Assembly: GCA_934725735.1 (NCBI GenBank)
Contig: CAKVCP010000011.1
Location: 1-33,239, forward strand
From: an uncultured Thermoguttaceae bacterium
Lineage (GTDB): Bacteria; Planctomycetota; Planctomycetia; Pirellulales; Thermoguttaceae
Length of the DNA stretch: 33,239 bases
Direction: 5' to 3'
Shown: one piece after another, positions 1 to 7,608 of the stretch
Position numbering within the stretch: position 1 is the first letter of the stretch
Layout: each line of letters opens with the position of its first letter
Program-made: the position numbers and the translations under genes
The notes under the pieces: generated by a model
The model's input: only the letters and a program-made list of their open reading frames with translations
What the model was told of the DNA's origin: nothing
Databases searched by the model: none

Positions 1-165
1 TCATTTTCTAAAACCTCGTTAATTCTAATTGGATCTATGTCTTTGTCGGCGCGACTTTTTCGCGCGTCGGTTCATTATTCTACCTGGTAGAAGGAAGTCG
101 ACAACTAGACGACGCCCCTTTTTTCGGGCTTTCCTAATACTATCGGCCTTTTCTGACAATCTATT

Positions 166-194
166 TTGCATTTTACTCCCTTTTCGGGTACAAT
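166..194 (+). promoter_or_regulatory. Sigma70-type promoter for the first nucleoside hydrolase
   Basis: A -35 box TTGCAT (166-171) and a -10 box TACAAT (189-194) are separated by exactly 17 bases. Transcription would start near 201, about 50 bases before the ATG at 252. Nothing else in bases 1-165 looks coding. Confidence 0.55.
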
Positions 195-251
195 ATTCGC
201 GACGTTTGAAGACGTATGCGTAAACCCTTTAACGAGATAGGAGAACACTCC

Positions 252-1331
252 ATGAAAAAACTCACGCGTTCTTTCAAAAACGCCGTCGCCGCCTCCGTCG
301 CCGCGCTCGCCGCTATGACTTCCCCGTCGCTCTTCGCCGCCGAAGGAGACCTTCTCGACGTCCGCGATTCCAAGAACGACACGATTAAATTGATCTTTGA
401 CACCGACATTGGCGGCGATATCGACGACGCCTTTGCTCTCGCTTTATTCCACGTCTTCCAGGATCGCGGCGTCTCCGAACTCCTCGCCGTCACTACCACG
501 AACCGCTCTCCTGAAGCCCCGCGTTTTGTCGCCGCGTTCAACAACCAGTTCGGGCGTCCCGACGTACCCGTCGGGCTCGGCTCCGTCGGCGGACGCGTCG
601 ACGACAATTACCTCTCTCCGATCACCAAGCAGACCGAAAAGTACCCCGTCCCCGCGAGCTACAAGGAGCAGGACGCGGTTCAAGTCTTGCGCAAAGCGCT
701 CGCCGACGCGCCGGACAATAGCGTCGTCATCGTCCAAGTCGGCTTCAGCTCCAACCTCGCCGCGCTCCTCGACTCCCCTGCGGACGATATCTCCGACCTG
801 ACCGGAAAGGAACTCGCCGCCAAGAAAGTCCGCCTCGTCTCCGTCATGGGCGGCGCCTTCGTCGTCGATCAGACCGCCGCTAGCTACGCCGATCACTGCG
901 AATGGAACATCATTAACGATATTCCCGCCGCGCAGAAGCTTGTTCGCGAATGGCCCGGCAAGATCGTCTTCAGCGGCTTTGAAGTCGGCGACCGCATCAA
1001 AATGTCCCCCGTCAATCTGAAGGAAGACTACAAGGGCCGCAACGAAATCCTCCACGAAGCGTTCGGCGCGTGGGCTCAGGCGTGCGCTCCCAACGAGGGC
1101 TTCAATCATCGTCGTCCGACGTGGGATCTCACCAGCGTCTTCTTCGTCGTTCGTCCTGAGGAAGGCCGCGAATATTTCACACTTTCCGAGCCCGGTACCG
1201 TTGATTTCGACGAAAAAGGCAAGACGATCTTCACCCCCGATCCCAACGGCAAGCATCAGTGCTTCCTGACCGACGAAGCGTCGCGCATTCGCGTTCTTGA
1301 AGCGTTTGTCAACCTCTGCTCCGAGCCGTGA
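252..1331 (+). CDS. Secreted nucleoside hydrolase, IUNH family (copy 1)
   Basis: Predicted to hydrolyse the N-glycosidic bond of ribonucleosides, giving ribose and free base, outside the cytoplasm. The 359-residue protein starts at 252 because AGGAG lies 8 bases upstream; an in-frame ATG at 216 would add 12 residues and spoil the signal peptide. Residues 1-30 form a signal peptide (MKKLTRSFKN, Ala-rich core, cut near FAA-EG). The Ca/ribose-binding signature DTDIGGDIDD is at residues 50-59, the longer form common in secreted IUNH homologues rather than the classic DTDPGIDD. A conserved GFSSNLAALLDS stretch and a C-terminal block RPTWDLTSVFF follow. Most residues are shared with the next gene, so this is a tandem duplicate. 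The family call is firm; substrate and true hydrolase activity are inferred. Confidence 0.85.
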   Translation: MKKLTRSFKNAVAASVAALAAMTSPSLFAAEGDLLDVRDSKNDTIKLIFDTDIGGDIDDAFALALFHVFQDRGVSELLAVTTTNRSPEAPRFVAAFNNQFGRPDVPVGLGSVGGRVDDNYLSPITKQTEKYPVPASYKEQDAVQVLRKALADAPDNSVVIVQVGFSSNLAALLDSPADDISDLTGKELAAKKVRLVSVMGGAFVVDQTAASYADHCEWNIINDIPAAQKLVREWPGKIVFSGFEVGDRIKMSPVNLKEDYKGRNEILHEAFGAWAQACAPNEGFNHRRPTWDLTSVFFVVRPEEGREYFTLSEPGTVDFDEKGKTIFTPDPNGKHQCFLTDEASRIRVLEAFVNLCSEP

Positions 1332-1366
1332 TTTATCGATAACGCTTAATTGATTCTCGATTTCTT

Positions 1367-1393
1367 GGGACGTTCTTTGCGAGCGTCCCTTTT
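1367..1393 (+). terminator. Hairpin terminator after nucleoside hydrolase copy 1
   Basis: GGGACG (1367-1372) pairs with CGTCCC (1384-1389) and is followed by four T. The short T-run suggests partial termination, so copy 2 may be reached by read-through. Confidence 0.5.
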
Positions 1394-1477
1394 GGCTTCA
1401 TTCACGATAAGCGTTCTGGTTTGGTACGGCGCGCTTTAAAAACTCTCTCTCTTTACGAAAGAAAGACAAAGATAATC

Positions 1478-2599
1478 ATGCGTTATTCGAGTGAAACGAC
1501 TTGCGATAGACGGCGGAACCGACTTATTCTTAATTTGACGCGTACTTTGAAATTGACGATCGTCGCACTGGCGTTCATGACCGGCGCGTCCCTCGCCGCT
1601 GCGGAAGGGGATCTGCTCGACGTCCGCGATTCGACGACGGAGCCGGTCAAAGTGATCTTCGACACGGATATCGGCGGCGATATCGACGACGTTTTCGCGC
1701 TCGCCCTCCTTCACGTTTTCCAGGATCGCGGCGTTTCCGAACTCCTCGCCGTCACGACGACGAATCGATCCCCCGAAGCGCCGCGCTTTGTCGCCGCGAT
1801 CAACTCCCAGTTCGGGCGTCCCGAGATTCCCGTAGGGATCGGCTCTGTCGGCGGACGCGTCGACGACAATTACCTCTCCGCGATCACGAAACAGACGCAA
1901 AAGTTTCCCGTTCCAGACGGCTTCCAAGCGCTCGACGCGATCCAACTCCTGCGTCAAAACCTTGCCGCCGCCCAAGATAAAAGCGTCGTCGTCGTTCAAG
2001 TCGGATTTAGCTCGAATCTGGCCGCGCTCCTCGATTCTCCTGCGGACGCGATTTCCGATCTCCCCGGAGACGAACTTGTCGCGAAGAAAGTCAGGCTTCT
2101 CTCCGTCATGGGGGGCGGCTTCTCCCTCGACAAGAGCGTCGATTCTCGATATTACGGCGAAATTTGCGAATGGAATATCGCCAACGACGTCCCTGCGGCC
2201 CAGAAGATCGCCCGGGAATGGCCCTCTCCTATCGTCTTCAGCGGCGCCGAGGTCGGCGATCGGATTAGAATGTCCCCCGTGAGTTTGAAGAACGACTACA
2301 AAGGGCGCGGCGAAATCTTACGCGACGCGTATCTCGCCTGGGCGCGATCGTGCGCTCCCGACGAAGGGCTCGACCATGCGCGTCCGACTTGGGATCTCAC
2401 CAGCGTCTTCTTCGTTCTTCGTCCGGAAGAGGGACGCGAATATTTCGACCTTTCCGCCCCCGGACGCGTCGACTTCGACGACAAGGGAAAGACCCTCTTT
2501 ATTCCCGATGCGCGGGGAACGCGCCGCGTCTTCTTGATCGATCAAGGCGCCGCGATCCGCGTTCGAGAAGCGTTCGTCAATCTCTGCGCCGAGCCGTGA
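1478..2599 (+). CDS. Secreted nucleoside hydrolase, IUNH family (copy 2)
   Basis: A 373-residue paralogue of the preceding gene, with the same order of motifs: DTDIGGDIDD, RSPEAPRFVAA, GFSSNLAALLDSPAD, EVGDRI.MSPV and RPTWDLTSVFFVLRPEEG. The ATG at 1478 is chosen over a TTG at 1421, but no clear Shine-Dalgarno is visible. The N-terminus carries a long charged region (residues 1-25, several Arg) before the hydrophobic stretch LTIVALAFMTGASLAAA, so it is a signal peptide with an extended n-region or a signal anchor. Compared with copy 1, divergence is concentrated in the signal region and in the loop after VMGGGFSLD, where this copy has a few extra residues (SRYYGEI). It probably acts on nucleosides like copy 1; different base preference is possible but not shown. 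Confidence 0.83.
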   Translation: MRYSSETTCDRRRNRLILNLTRTLKLTIVALAFMTGASLAAAEGDLLDVRDSTTEPVKVIFDTDIGGDIDDVFALALLHVFQDRGVSELLAVTTTNRSPEAPRFVAAINSQFGRPEIPVGIGSVGGRVDDNYLSAITKQTQKFPVPDGFQALDAIQLLRQNLAAAQDKSVVVVQVGFSSNLAALLDSPADAISDLPGDELVAKKVRLLSVMGGGFSLDKSVDSRYYGEICEWNIANDVPAAQKIAREWPSPIVFSGAEVGDRIRMSPVSLKNDYKGRGEILRDAYLAWARSCAPDEGLDHARPTWDLTSVFFVLRPEEGREYFDLSAPGRVDFDDKGKTLFIPDARGTRRVFLIDQGAAIRVREAFVNLCAEP

Positions 2600-2717
2600 T
2601 TCGTTGGCGACGTGAAATAGACTTGATATATTAGGACTTCTCAGCGACTTCTTTTTCTATCTATTTTAATAATAAATAAAATTTTTTGACAACGGCGAGG
2701 TTCGGGGAACGTTACTG

Positions 2718-2745
2718 TTGAAATTTGGATTTCAATTCATACAAT
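2718..2745 (+). promoter_or_regulatory. Promoter for the DUF1559 gene, with a dyad in the spacer
   Basis: TTGAAA (2718-2723) and TACAAT (2740-2745) are 16 bases apart. The spacer overlaps a small inverted repeat GAAAT-TTGG-ATTTC (2720-2733), which could be an operator. The leader would be about 75 bases. A TTGACA at about 2686 lacks a matching -10. Confidence 0.45.
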
Positions 2746-2837
2746 TAGGGCTGATTTATAGGTTTTAGGGGCCTTTCATCTTCGTATTACTTCTTAATCT
2801 TTCCCTAGAAAAAGGAGAGCCTTGGAATGTTGAAACG

Positions 2838-3911
2838 TTGCCGTTTCGTTTTACCTTGGTGGAACTACTCGTCGTCATCGCCATTATCGGAATTTTGATC
2901 AGACTTTTGCTCCCCGCGGTTCAAGCGGCGCGGGAGCCCGCGCGAAGGATGCAGTGCACGAACAACTTGAAGCAATATGTGATCTCTATTCACAACTACC
3001 ATGACGTCAACGGCGTGACTCCCGCGTCGCGTATGAATTTCTATAACGCGAATATCAATTTCGGGTGGGGAGAGAGATTGAACGGATGGGTGAACGCGAC
3101 CGTCGCGATGTTGCCCTTCATGGAGCAGACGGCGCGTTACGACGCGTATTCGGAGCAGGCGAAGAACGCGCCGTACGGATCGTGGCCGTGGGAAATCGCG
3201 AGCGACGACGTCATGACGACCCCGATTCCCACGCTCCTGCGCCTATCCGACGGAAACGCGTCGCAACCCTGTTCGTATAAGAATTACGCGCGCACGAGCA
3301 TCGCGCTAAGCGTCGGCGACGGCCTATGGCACAATAACGCCGCGACGTGCTACACTGGCGTCGATATCGAGAAGGTGGGGAATCGCGGATTCTTCGCGCC
3401 TTTGGCGTGGCGTCCCTTTTCTTTCGTTACCGACGGGTTGAGCCAAACTGTTGCGATTAGCGAACTTACGAGCGACGAAGCGTATTCGACGAAAGTGAAG
3501 GGGAATCTTCAAGGCGACGACTCTCGCGGGCGCGTTCGCGCGAAGCCCGGTCCGTGCTTGCTCGAAGCGATCGACCCGACGCGCATCGTCGCCGGAACCG
3601 CGACCTTCCGCGGACAAGTCTGGATGGACGGACGCGGCCCGAGCGTCAATTTCACGACGACCGTTCCCCCGAACTCCCCCAACTGCTCGTGGTCCTTCTG
3701 GCCCGACGAAGCGTCATGGGGCGTTTTATCCGCGCAGAGCTATCATTCCGGGGGCGCGAACGTCGGGATGGCGGACGGTTCGGTGCGATTTGTCAGCGAC
3801 ACGATCGACTGCGGCAATCTCGACGCCGAGGACGTGCAGACGGGGAAGTCCCCGTACGGCGTGTGGGGCGCGATGGGTTCTCCGCAAGGAGGCGAAACTG
3901 TCTCGATCTAA
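2838..3911 (+). CDS. DUF1559 prepilin-like protein, start apparently frameshifted
   Basis: A 357-residue protein of the large planctomycete DUF1559 family: prepilin-type N-terminal segment FTLVELLVVIAIIGILI, then LLPAVQAAREPARRMQCTNN, a globular domain and the terminal H-x9-DG motif (YHSGGANVGMADGSVRF). Such proteins are thought to be exported and processed like pseudopilins; individual roles are unknown. The frame opens only at a TTG (2838) with no ribosome site. An ATG at 2827 with GGAG about 10 bases upstream is in another frame. Adding one G next to 2848 would join them and restore M-L-K-R-C-R-F-G-F-T-L-V-E-L, including the Gly needed for prepilin peptidase; as it stands that position is Arg (FRFTLVEL). 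The gene is therefore either freshly inactivated, translated poorly, or affected by a sequencing error. The family call is firm, the functional state uncertain. Confidence 0.8.
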   Translation: MPFRFTLVELLVVIAIIGILIRLLLPAVQAAREPARRMQCTNNLKQYVISIHNYHDVNGVTPASRMNFYNANINFGWGERLNGWVNATVAMLPFMEQTARYDAYSEQAKNAPYGSWPWEIASDDVMTTPIPTLLRLSDGNASQPCSYKNYARTSIALSVGDGLWHNNAATCYTGVDIEKVGNRGFFAPLAWRPFSFVTDGLSQTVAISELTSDEAYSTKVKGNLQGDDSRGRVRAKPGPCLLEAIDPTRIVAGTATFRGQVWMDGRGPSVNFTTTVPPNSPNCSWSFWPDEASWGVLSAQSYHSGGANVGMADGSVRFVSDTIDCGNLDAEDVQTGKSPYGVWGAMGSPQGGETVSI

Positions 3912-3961
3912 CGCGTTAAGCGCGGCGTAAAAAAGGAAAGGATCGCGTCTGGACGTAGCGT

Positions 3962-5824
3962 TCAGGCGCGTTTTTCTTTGAGGAGAATCGCGAGGAAGAG
4001 GGGGGCGCCGACGAGCGCGGTGACGACTCCAACGGGGAGCGCGCTGGGGAAGAGGACGATTCGCGCGACGGTCTGAGCGGCGGCGAGGAAGATCGCGCCT
4101 AGCGCAAGGGACGCGGGGATCAGCGGGAGGATCGCCGCGCCGAAGAGACGCCGCGCCACGTGGGGAACGGCGAGTCCGACGAAGCCGATCGGTCCGCAAA
4201 ACGCGACGATCGCCCCGACGAGGAGAGACGCGAGGAGGAAGAAGAGACGGCGTTCTCGCGTTGGACGCACGCCGAGAGTCGACGCGTGTTCGTCCCCGAG
4301 AAGGAGCGCGTCGAGCCGCCGCGCGCGTAGGAGCGCGACCCCGGCGACGCCGCACAGCGCGCCCCCGACGATCGCAAGAATTCGCGGCGACGCGACCGAA
4401 AGGCTCCCCGTCGTCCAGCGTATCGCGCGGTAGAGCTCCGTCGAGGAACCGAAATTTTGCGCGACGAGGATCAGACTCGAAAAGAAGAATCCGACGGCGA
4501 CGCCCGCGAGGAGGGTTCGATCCGGCTCGCGCGCGCGTCGCGAAAGGAGATAGACGAGCGCGGTGGAGAGCGCGGCGCCGAGGGACGCGCACCAGACGAT
4601 TCGCGGGGCGCCCAGGAGCGTCTCGGGGGCGCGTAGCGCGTCGAGTAGGCCGGAAGAGAGGATTGCGAGAATGGCGCCGAACGTCGCGCCGCTCGAAACG
4701 CCGAGGGTGTAAGGCGTCGCAAGAGGATTCCTGAAAAGGGTTTGCGTCAGGAGCCCGGCGAGGGAGAGTCCGGCGCCCACAAGCGCGGCGAGGCACGTTT
4801 TCGGAACGCGTTCATGCCAGAAGACGAGGTCGCGCGGGGAAAGGATAGCGTCCGCGCCGGAGTAGTCGAGCCACGTCGACAACGGATAGCGGGTTCGTCC
4901 AAGGAGGGGGAGGACGAGGAGCGCGAGAAGGAGTAGGGCGAAGAGGAGCGCGACGCGCTGGAACGCCGCGGCGTTGGTTAAGGTGGGCGCGGAGGGGCGC
5001 GGCGCGTCTTGGCGCGGAGAATCCCGGCGCGAGGATTCGCCGAGTACGGAATCGGGGCGCGGACGCGGCGTCGACGGAGAGGGCTCCGGGTCGGGGAGAT
5101 CGAAGAGTCGGTCGAGAAACGCGGGCTGCGCGACGCGGGATGGGGCGCCGTCGTAGAGGAGTTCGCCGCCGCGCAGGGCGAGGACGCGGTCGAAGCGCTC
5201 CGGGAGGGCGTCGAGATCGTGCGTCGTTTCGAGCACGGTTCGCTTTTTGTCGCGCCGCCACCGCGCGATGGCGGCGTCGATCGCGCGGCGACCGGGGAGA
5301 TCGAGGAACGCGGTCGGTTCGTCGAGAATGAGAAGGTCGGGGTCTTGCGCGAACGCAGCGGCGAGTAGAACGCGGCGTCGTTCCCCGCCGCTGAGGGAGT
5401 CGAGGCGCCGGTCGGCGAATCGGAGCGCGTCGACGCGTTCGAGCGCTTCGTCGGCGACGGCGCGATCCTCCGCGCTCAGGAGCGAGAAGGGGCCGAGATG
5501 GGGGAGACGGCCCAGAAGGACGACTTGTCGCGCCGTCGCGCCGCCGTACGCGCCGCTATGCTGTCCGAGATACGCGACGCGTTGCGCAAAATCGTCGCGC
5601 GCGTAGCTTTCGACGCGGCGTCCGTCGAGAAAGATCGCGCGAGGGGGCGCCGCGACAAGACGCGCGACGCAGCGTAAAAGCGTCGTTTTGCCCGCGCCGT
5701 TGCGTCCGACGAGCGCGACGCGCGTCCCGCGTTCGAGCGCGAAGCTCACGCCGCGAAGAAGAAGAGGGGAGCCTTGACTCGGCGCGTAGTCGAGGGCTTC
5801 CACACGAAGGAATGGCTCCGTCAT
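3962..5824 (-). CDS. ABC importer fusion: ATPase plus FecCD-type permease
   Basis: A single 620-residue chain combining the two parts of a type II importer (iron-siderophore, haem or cobalamin class). The N-terminal ATPase has Walker A GRNGAGKTTLL, signature LSGGERRRV, Walker B LLILDEPTAFLD and the switch TTHDLD. A Pro/Arg/Ser-rich linker of about 45 residues (PDPEPSPSTPRPRPDSV onward) leads into a polytopic permease with the FecCD hallmarks RNPLATPYTLGVSSGA and CGPIGFVGLAVPHVARRLFG. The start is the ATG at 5824 (MTEPFLRVEAL), whose ATGA overlaps the stop of the upstream thioesterase, implying translational coupling; the open frame extends to 6022 but that part is only overlap. Normally ATPase and permease are separate genes. 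No substrate-binding protein gene lies in the window, so the substrate cannot be read; an iron complex or corrinoid is likely from family. Confidence 0.88.
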   Translation of the reverse strand: MTEPFLRVEALDYAPSQGSPLLLRGVSFALERGTRVALVGRNGAGKTTLLRCVARLVAAPPRAIFLDGRRVESYARDDFAQRVAYLGQHSGAYGGATARQVVLLGRLPHLGPFSLLSAEDRAVADEALERVDALRFADRRLDSLSGGERRRVLLAAAFAQDPDLLILDEPTAFLDLPGRRAIDAAIARWRRDKKRTVLETTHDLDALPERFDRVLALRGGELLYDGAPSRVAQPAFLDRLFDLPDPEPSPSTPRPRPDSVLGESSRRDSPRQDAPRPSAPTLTNAAAFQRVALLFALLLLALLVLPLLGRTRYPLSTWLDYSGADAILSPRDLVFWHERVPKTCLAALVGAGLSLAGLLTQTLFRNPLATPYTLGVSSGATFGAILAILSSGLLDALRAPETLLGAPRIVWCASLGAALSTALVYLLSRRAREPDRTLLAGVAVGFFFSSLILVAQNFGSSTELYRAIRWTTGSLSVASPRILAIVGGALCGVAGVALLRARRLDALLLGDEHASTLGVRPTRERRLFFLLASLLVGAIVAFCGPIGFVGLAVPHVARRLFGAAILPLIPASLALGAIFLAAAQTVARIVLFPSALPVGVVTALVGAPLFLAILLKEKRA

Positions 5825-6243
5825 GCGGCGTCGCCGGGTTCGTAATATTTCTGAAGAACGGCGCGGAAATGGTCGCTCAGGGGCTCCCCTTTGTGGACGG
5901 TGAAGTCGATCGCGCAAAGAACGCACGTCGAGTCGACGCAAAGTTCCGGCTCGCGGTCGGGGAAGACGCGCCAGAGTTGCTGAACCATCGTGAAGGATTT
6001 GCCCCCGATGCGGCTCACCCACGATCGAACTTCAAGCGGATCGTCCACGAACGTCGGAATTAAATACGTGCACTGCGTGTTGACGAGAACGAGCCCGTGC
6101 GGTTTGCAATGGAAACCGGGGAAGAGCTCCATATAAAGTTCCGTGCGCGCGCGATCGAACCAGCGATAGGACGCGAGATAGTCGATATGTTCGAAAAGGT
6201 TCGTGTCGGCGACTTGCGGTTTGACGGGAAAGACGAGATGCAT
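5821..6243 (-). CDS. Acyl-CoA thioesterase, 4HBT hotdog family (copy 2)
   Basis: A 140-residue cytoplasmic hotdog-fold protein resembling YbgC/4-hydroxybenzoyl-CoA thioesterases, which hydrolyse acyl- or aroyl-CoA thioesters. The active-site helix region reads ADTNLFEHIDYLASYRWFDR near residues 12-31, matching the family pattern D-T-x-x-x-x-H-x-x-x-x-x-Y-x-x-W/Y-F-x-x-A/V-R. A later block WVSRIGGKSFTMVQQLW is shared with the upstream copy. The start is the ATG at 6243, with AAGG about 8 bases upstream. Its stop overlaps the ATG of the ABC fusion (ATGA). The pairing with a transporter gene is unusual; a role in making or modifying an acylated transported compound is only a guess. Substrate unknown. 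Confidence 0.75.
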   Translation of the reverse strand: MHLVFPVKPQVADTNLFEHIDYLASYRWFDRARTELYMELFPGFHCKPHGLVLVNTQCTYLIPTFVDDPLEVRSWVSRIGGKSFTMVQQLWRVFPDREPELCVDSTCVLCAIDFTVHKGEPLSDHFRAVLQKYYEPGDAA

Positions 6244-6298
6244 GGCGTTGCCTTCGCGCAGAAGGGGGGGATAGGGGGAAACGGCGCGGGAGCGTCGA

Positions 6299-6706
6299 TC
6301 ATTCGAATTGGGGATCGTAGGCGTATCGTTCGAGAACTTCGCGGTAGGAGTCGATGATCGGCTCGCTCTTGCGTTCTTCGAAGTTGTAGGCGCAGAAGAT
6401 CGTTTTTCCGATCGCGCAGCGCGATCCGTTCTGCCAGACTTCTTGCGTGACCTCGAAGGATTTCGTGCCGATCATGCTCACCCAGGTGCGGATCGTCGCG
6501 TCGTATTGCGCGTACGTCTCTTTTTCGAAGGTGACTTCCGTGCGCAGAACGACGACGCCGTGGGGACGGAAGTTCAGATCGGGGGTGAACTCCTTGTAGA
6601 ACTTGGTGCGCACGCGGTCAAACCAGTTCGAATAGGCGAGGAAATTGATATGCCCTTGCATATCGGTGTCGGCGATTTGCGGAGTGATCGTAACGGTGTA
6701 ATACAT
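6299..6706 (-). CDS. Acyl-CoA thioesterase, 4HBT hotdog family (copy 1)
   Basis: A 135-residue paralogue of the next gene, 55 bases upstream of it and first in this three-gene run. The hotdog active-site region is IADTDMQGHINFLAYSNWFD, closer to the family consensus (DTDxxGHxN) than in the downstream copy; the shared block is WVSMIGTKSFEVTQEVW. I choose the ATG at 6706 (MYYTVTITPQIADTD); a TTG at 6718 would add four residues but has no better ribosome site. A possible promoter (TTGCGC, 16-base gap, TAAAAT on this strand, 6763-6790) lies upstream but overlaps the terminator region of the preceding gene, so it is weak. Thioesterase activity is inferred from the family; substrate unknown. Confidence 0.75.
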   Translation of the reverse strand: MYYTVTITPQIADTDMQGHINFLAYSNWFDRVRTKFYKEFTPDLNFRPHGVVVLRTEVTFEKETYAQYDATIRTWVSMIGTKSFEVTQEVWQNGSRCAIGKTIFCAYNFEERKSEPIIDSYREVLERYAYDPQFE

Positions 6707-6727
6707 AAGGCGTCTCAAAAGGGAGGA

Positions 6728-6760
6728 ATAATAAAAAAGGAACCTCGACGGAGGCTCCTT
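6728..6760 (-). terminator. Intrinsic terminator after the DUF1080 gene
   Basis: On the minus strand a 10-position stem (6751-6760 with 6737-6746, nine paired, loop 6747-6750) is followed by six T and then ATTATT. It sits 37 bases past the stop of the DUF1080 gene and separates it from the thioesterase-transporter run. Confidence 0.8.
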
Positions 6761-6796
6761 CTATTTTAGCATAGCGCCGCAGTTGCGCAATTACGC

Positions 6797-7465
6797 TCAT
6801 TTTTCGAGCGAGAGAATACGCACGTTGCGGAACTCGACGGGGTCGCCGTGACCGAGGAATCCGACGAAACCGGATTTGTTGTGGAGGCCGGGATGATCGC
6901 CCCAGATCGGCTGGGCGTTGGTAATGTCGGCGTCGGTGATGAGCTGACCGTTGACGATGACCTTGATGTACGGACCAATGGCGATGACTTCTTCATAGTT
7001 CCATTCTCCGACGGGCTTGAGAGCGCCGCGTTTCGCCGCGACGACGCCGTAGATTGAGCCGTGATACTGGGCGTCTTTGAGTCCGGGATACGCTTCGTCG
7101 ATGATCTGGAGTTCCATGCCGTGATAGGCGGCGTCAAGATTCGGGGAGGTGGCGCGGATACCGACGCCGTTGTTTCCCTTGGGAGGGAGTTTGAATTCAA
7201 AGCGAAGGATGAAGTCGGAATACGCCTTCTTTGTCATGAGGTTTCCGCCCTTATCGCAGACGAAATAGCCGTCCTTTACGGGGTAGCCTTCAATGCTGCT
7301 CTGCCAGATTTCGGGGGAGAGGGGTCCGCCGTCGAAGAGGAGTTCGAAACCGAGTTCTTTTTCCTGGGGCGTGAGCTGATTCAGAGGCTGACCTTCTTGG
7401 GCGTTGAGCGCGGGAGCGAAGGCGCACAGGCAAGCGGCGAGGGCCGCGACGAGTAAGCGTTTCAT
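6797..7465 (-). CDS. Secreted DUF1080 (3-keto-disaccharide hydrolase-like) protein
   Basis: A 222-residue exported protein. Residues 1-23 are a signal peptide (MKRLLVAALAACLCAF, cut after NAQ). The mature part is a concanavalin-like beta-sandwich of the DUF1080 family: LFDGG near residue 44, YFVCDKGGNLMTKKAYSDF, LPPKGNNGVGIRA, HGMELQIIDE and C-terminal VEFRNVRILSLEK. Members are abundant in planctomycetes and some are described as hydrolases of 3-keto-glycosides; others have no assigned activity. The start at 7465 is supported because a strong promoter lies at 7566-7593, so the longer open frame to 7588 would begin inside it. It lies downstream of a HEAT-repeat gene and a Gfo/Idh/MocA oxidoreductase, a recurrent planctomycete grouping consistent with oxidation-assisted glycoside breakdown. 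Confidence 0.85.
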   Translation of the reverse strand: MKRLLVAALAACLCAFAPALNAQEGQPLNQLTPQEKELGFELLFDGGPLSPEIWQSSIEGYPVKDGYFVCDKGGNLMTKKAYSDFILRFEFKLPPKGNNGVGIRATSPNLDAAYHGMELQIIDEAYPGLKDAQYHGSIYGVVAAKRGALKPVGEWNYEEVIAIGPYIKVIVNGQLITDADITNAQPIWGDHPGLHNKSGFVGFLGHGDPVEFRNVRILSLEK

Positions 7466-7565
7466 AGTCTTTGTCTCTATGCGAAAGCGTTGTTGTAAAA
7501 AGATCCGTTTACAAAAGGAACGAGGATGGGTCGCGAAGGACGCCGTCCTCGTTCTTCTTTCTTGT

Positions 7566-7593
7566 ATTATAACGCGTGGAATAGTCACGTCAA
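7566..7593 (-). promoter_or_regulatory. Strong promoter for the DUF1080 gene
   Basis: Read on the minus strand, TTGACG (7593-7588) and TATAAT (7571-7566) are separated by 16 bases. The transcript would begin near 7559, about 94 bases before the ATG, giving this gene its own transcription start just past the end of the HEAT-repeat gene. Confidence 0.7.
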
Positions 7594-7608
7594 ATTATTG
7601 CACGAAAA

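Noticed and set aside
29..223. 64-codon frame at the window start
   Set aside because: Arg/Phe-rich random-looking sequence that overlaps the promoter at 166-194.
444..1256. 270-codon minus-strand frame opposite nucleoside hydrolase copy 1
   Set aside because: The plus strand encodes clear family motifs; the antisense frame has none.
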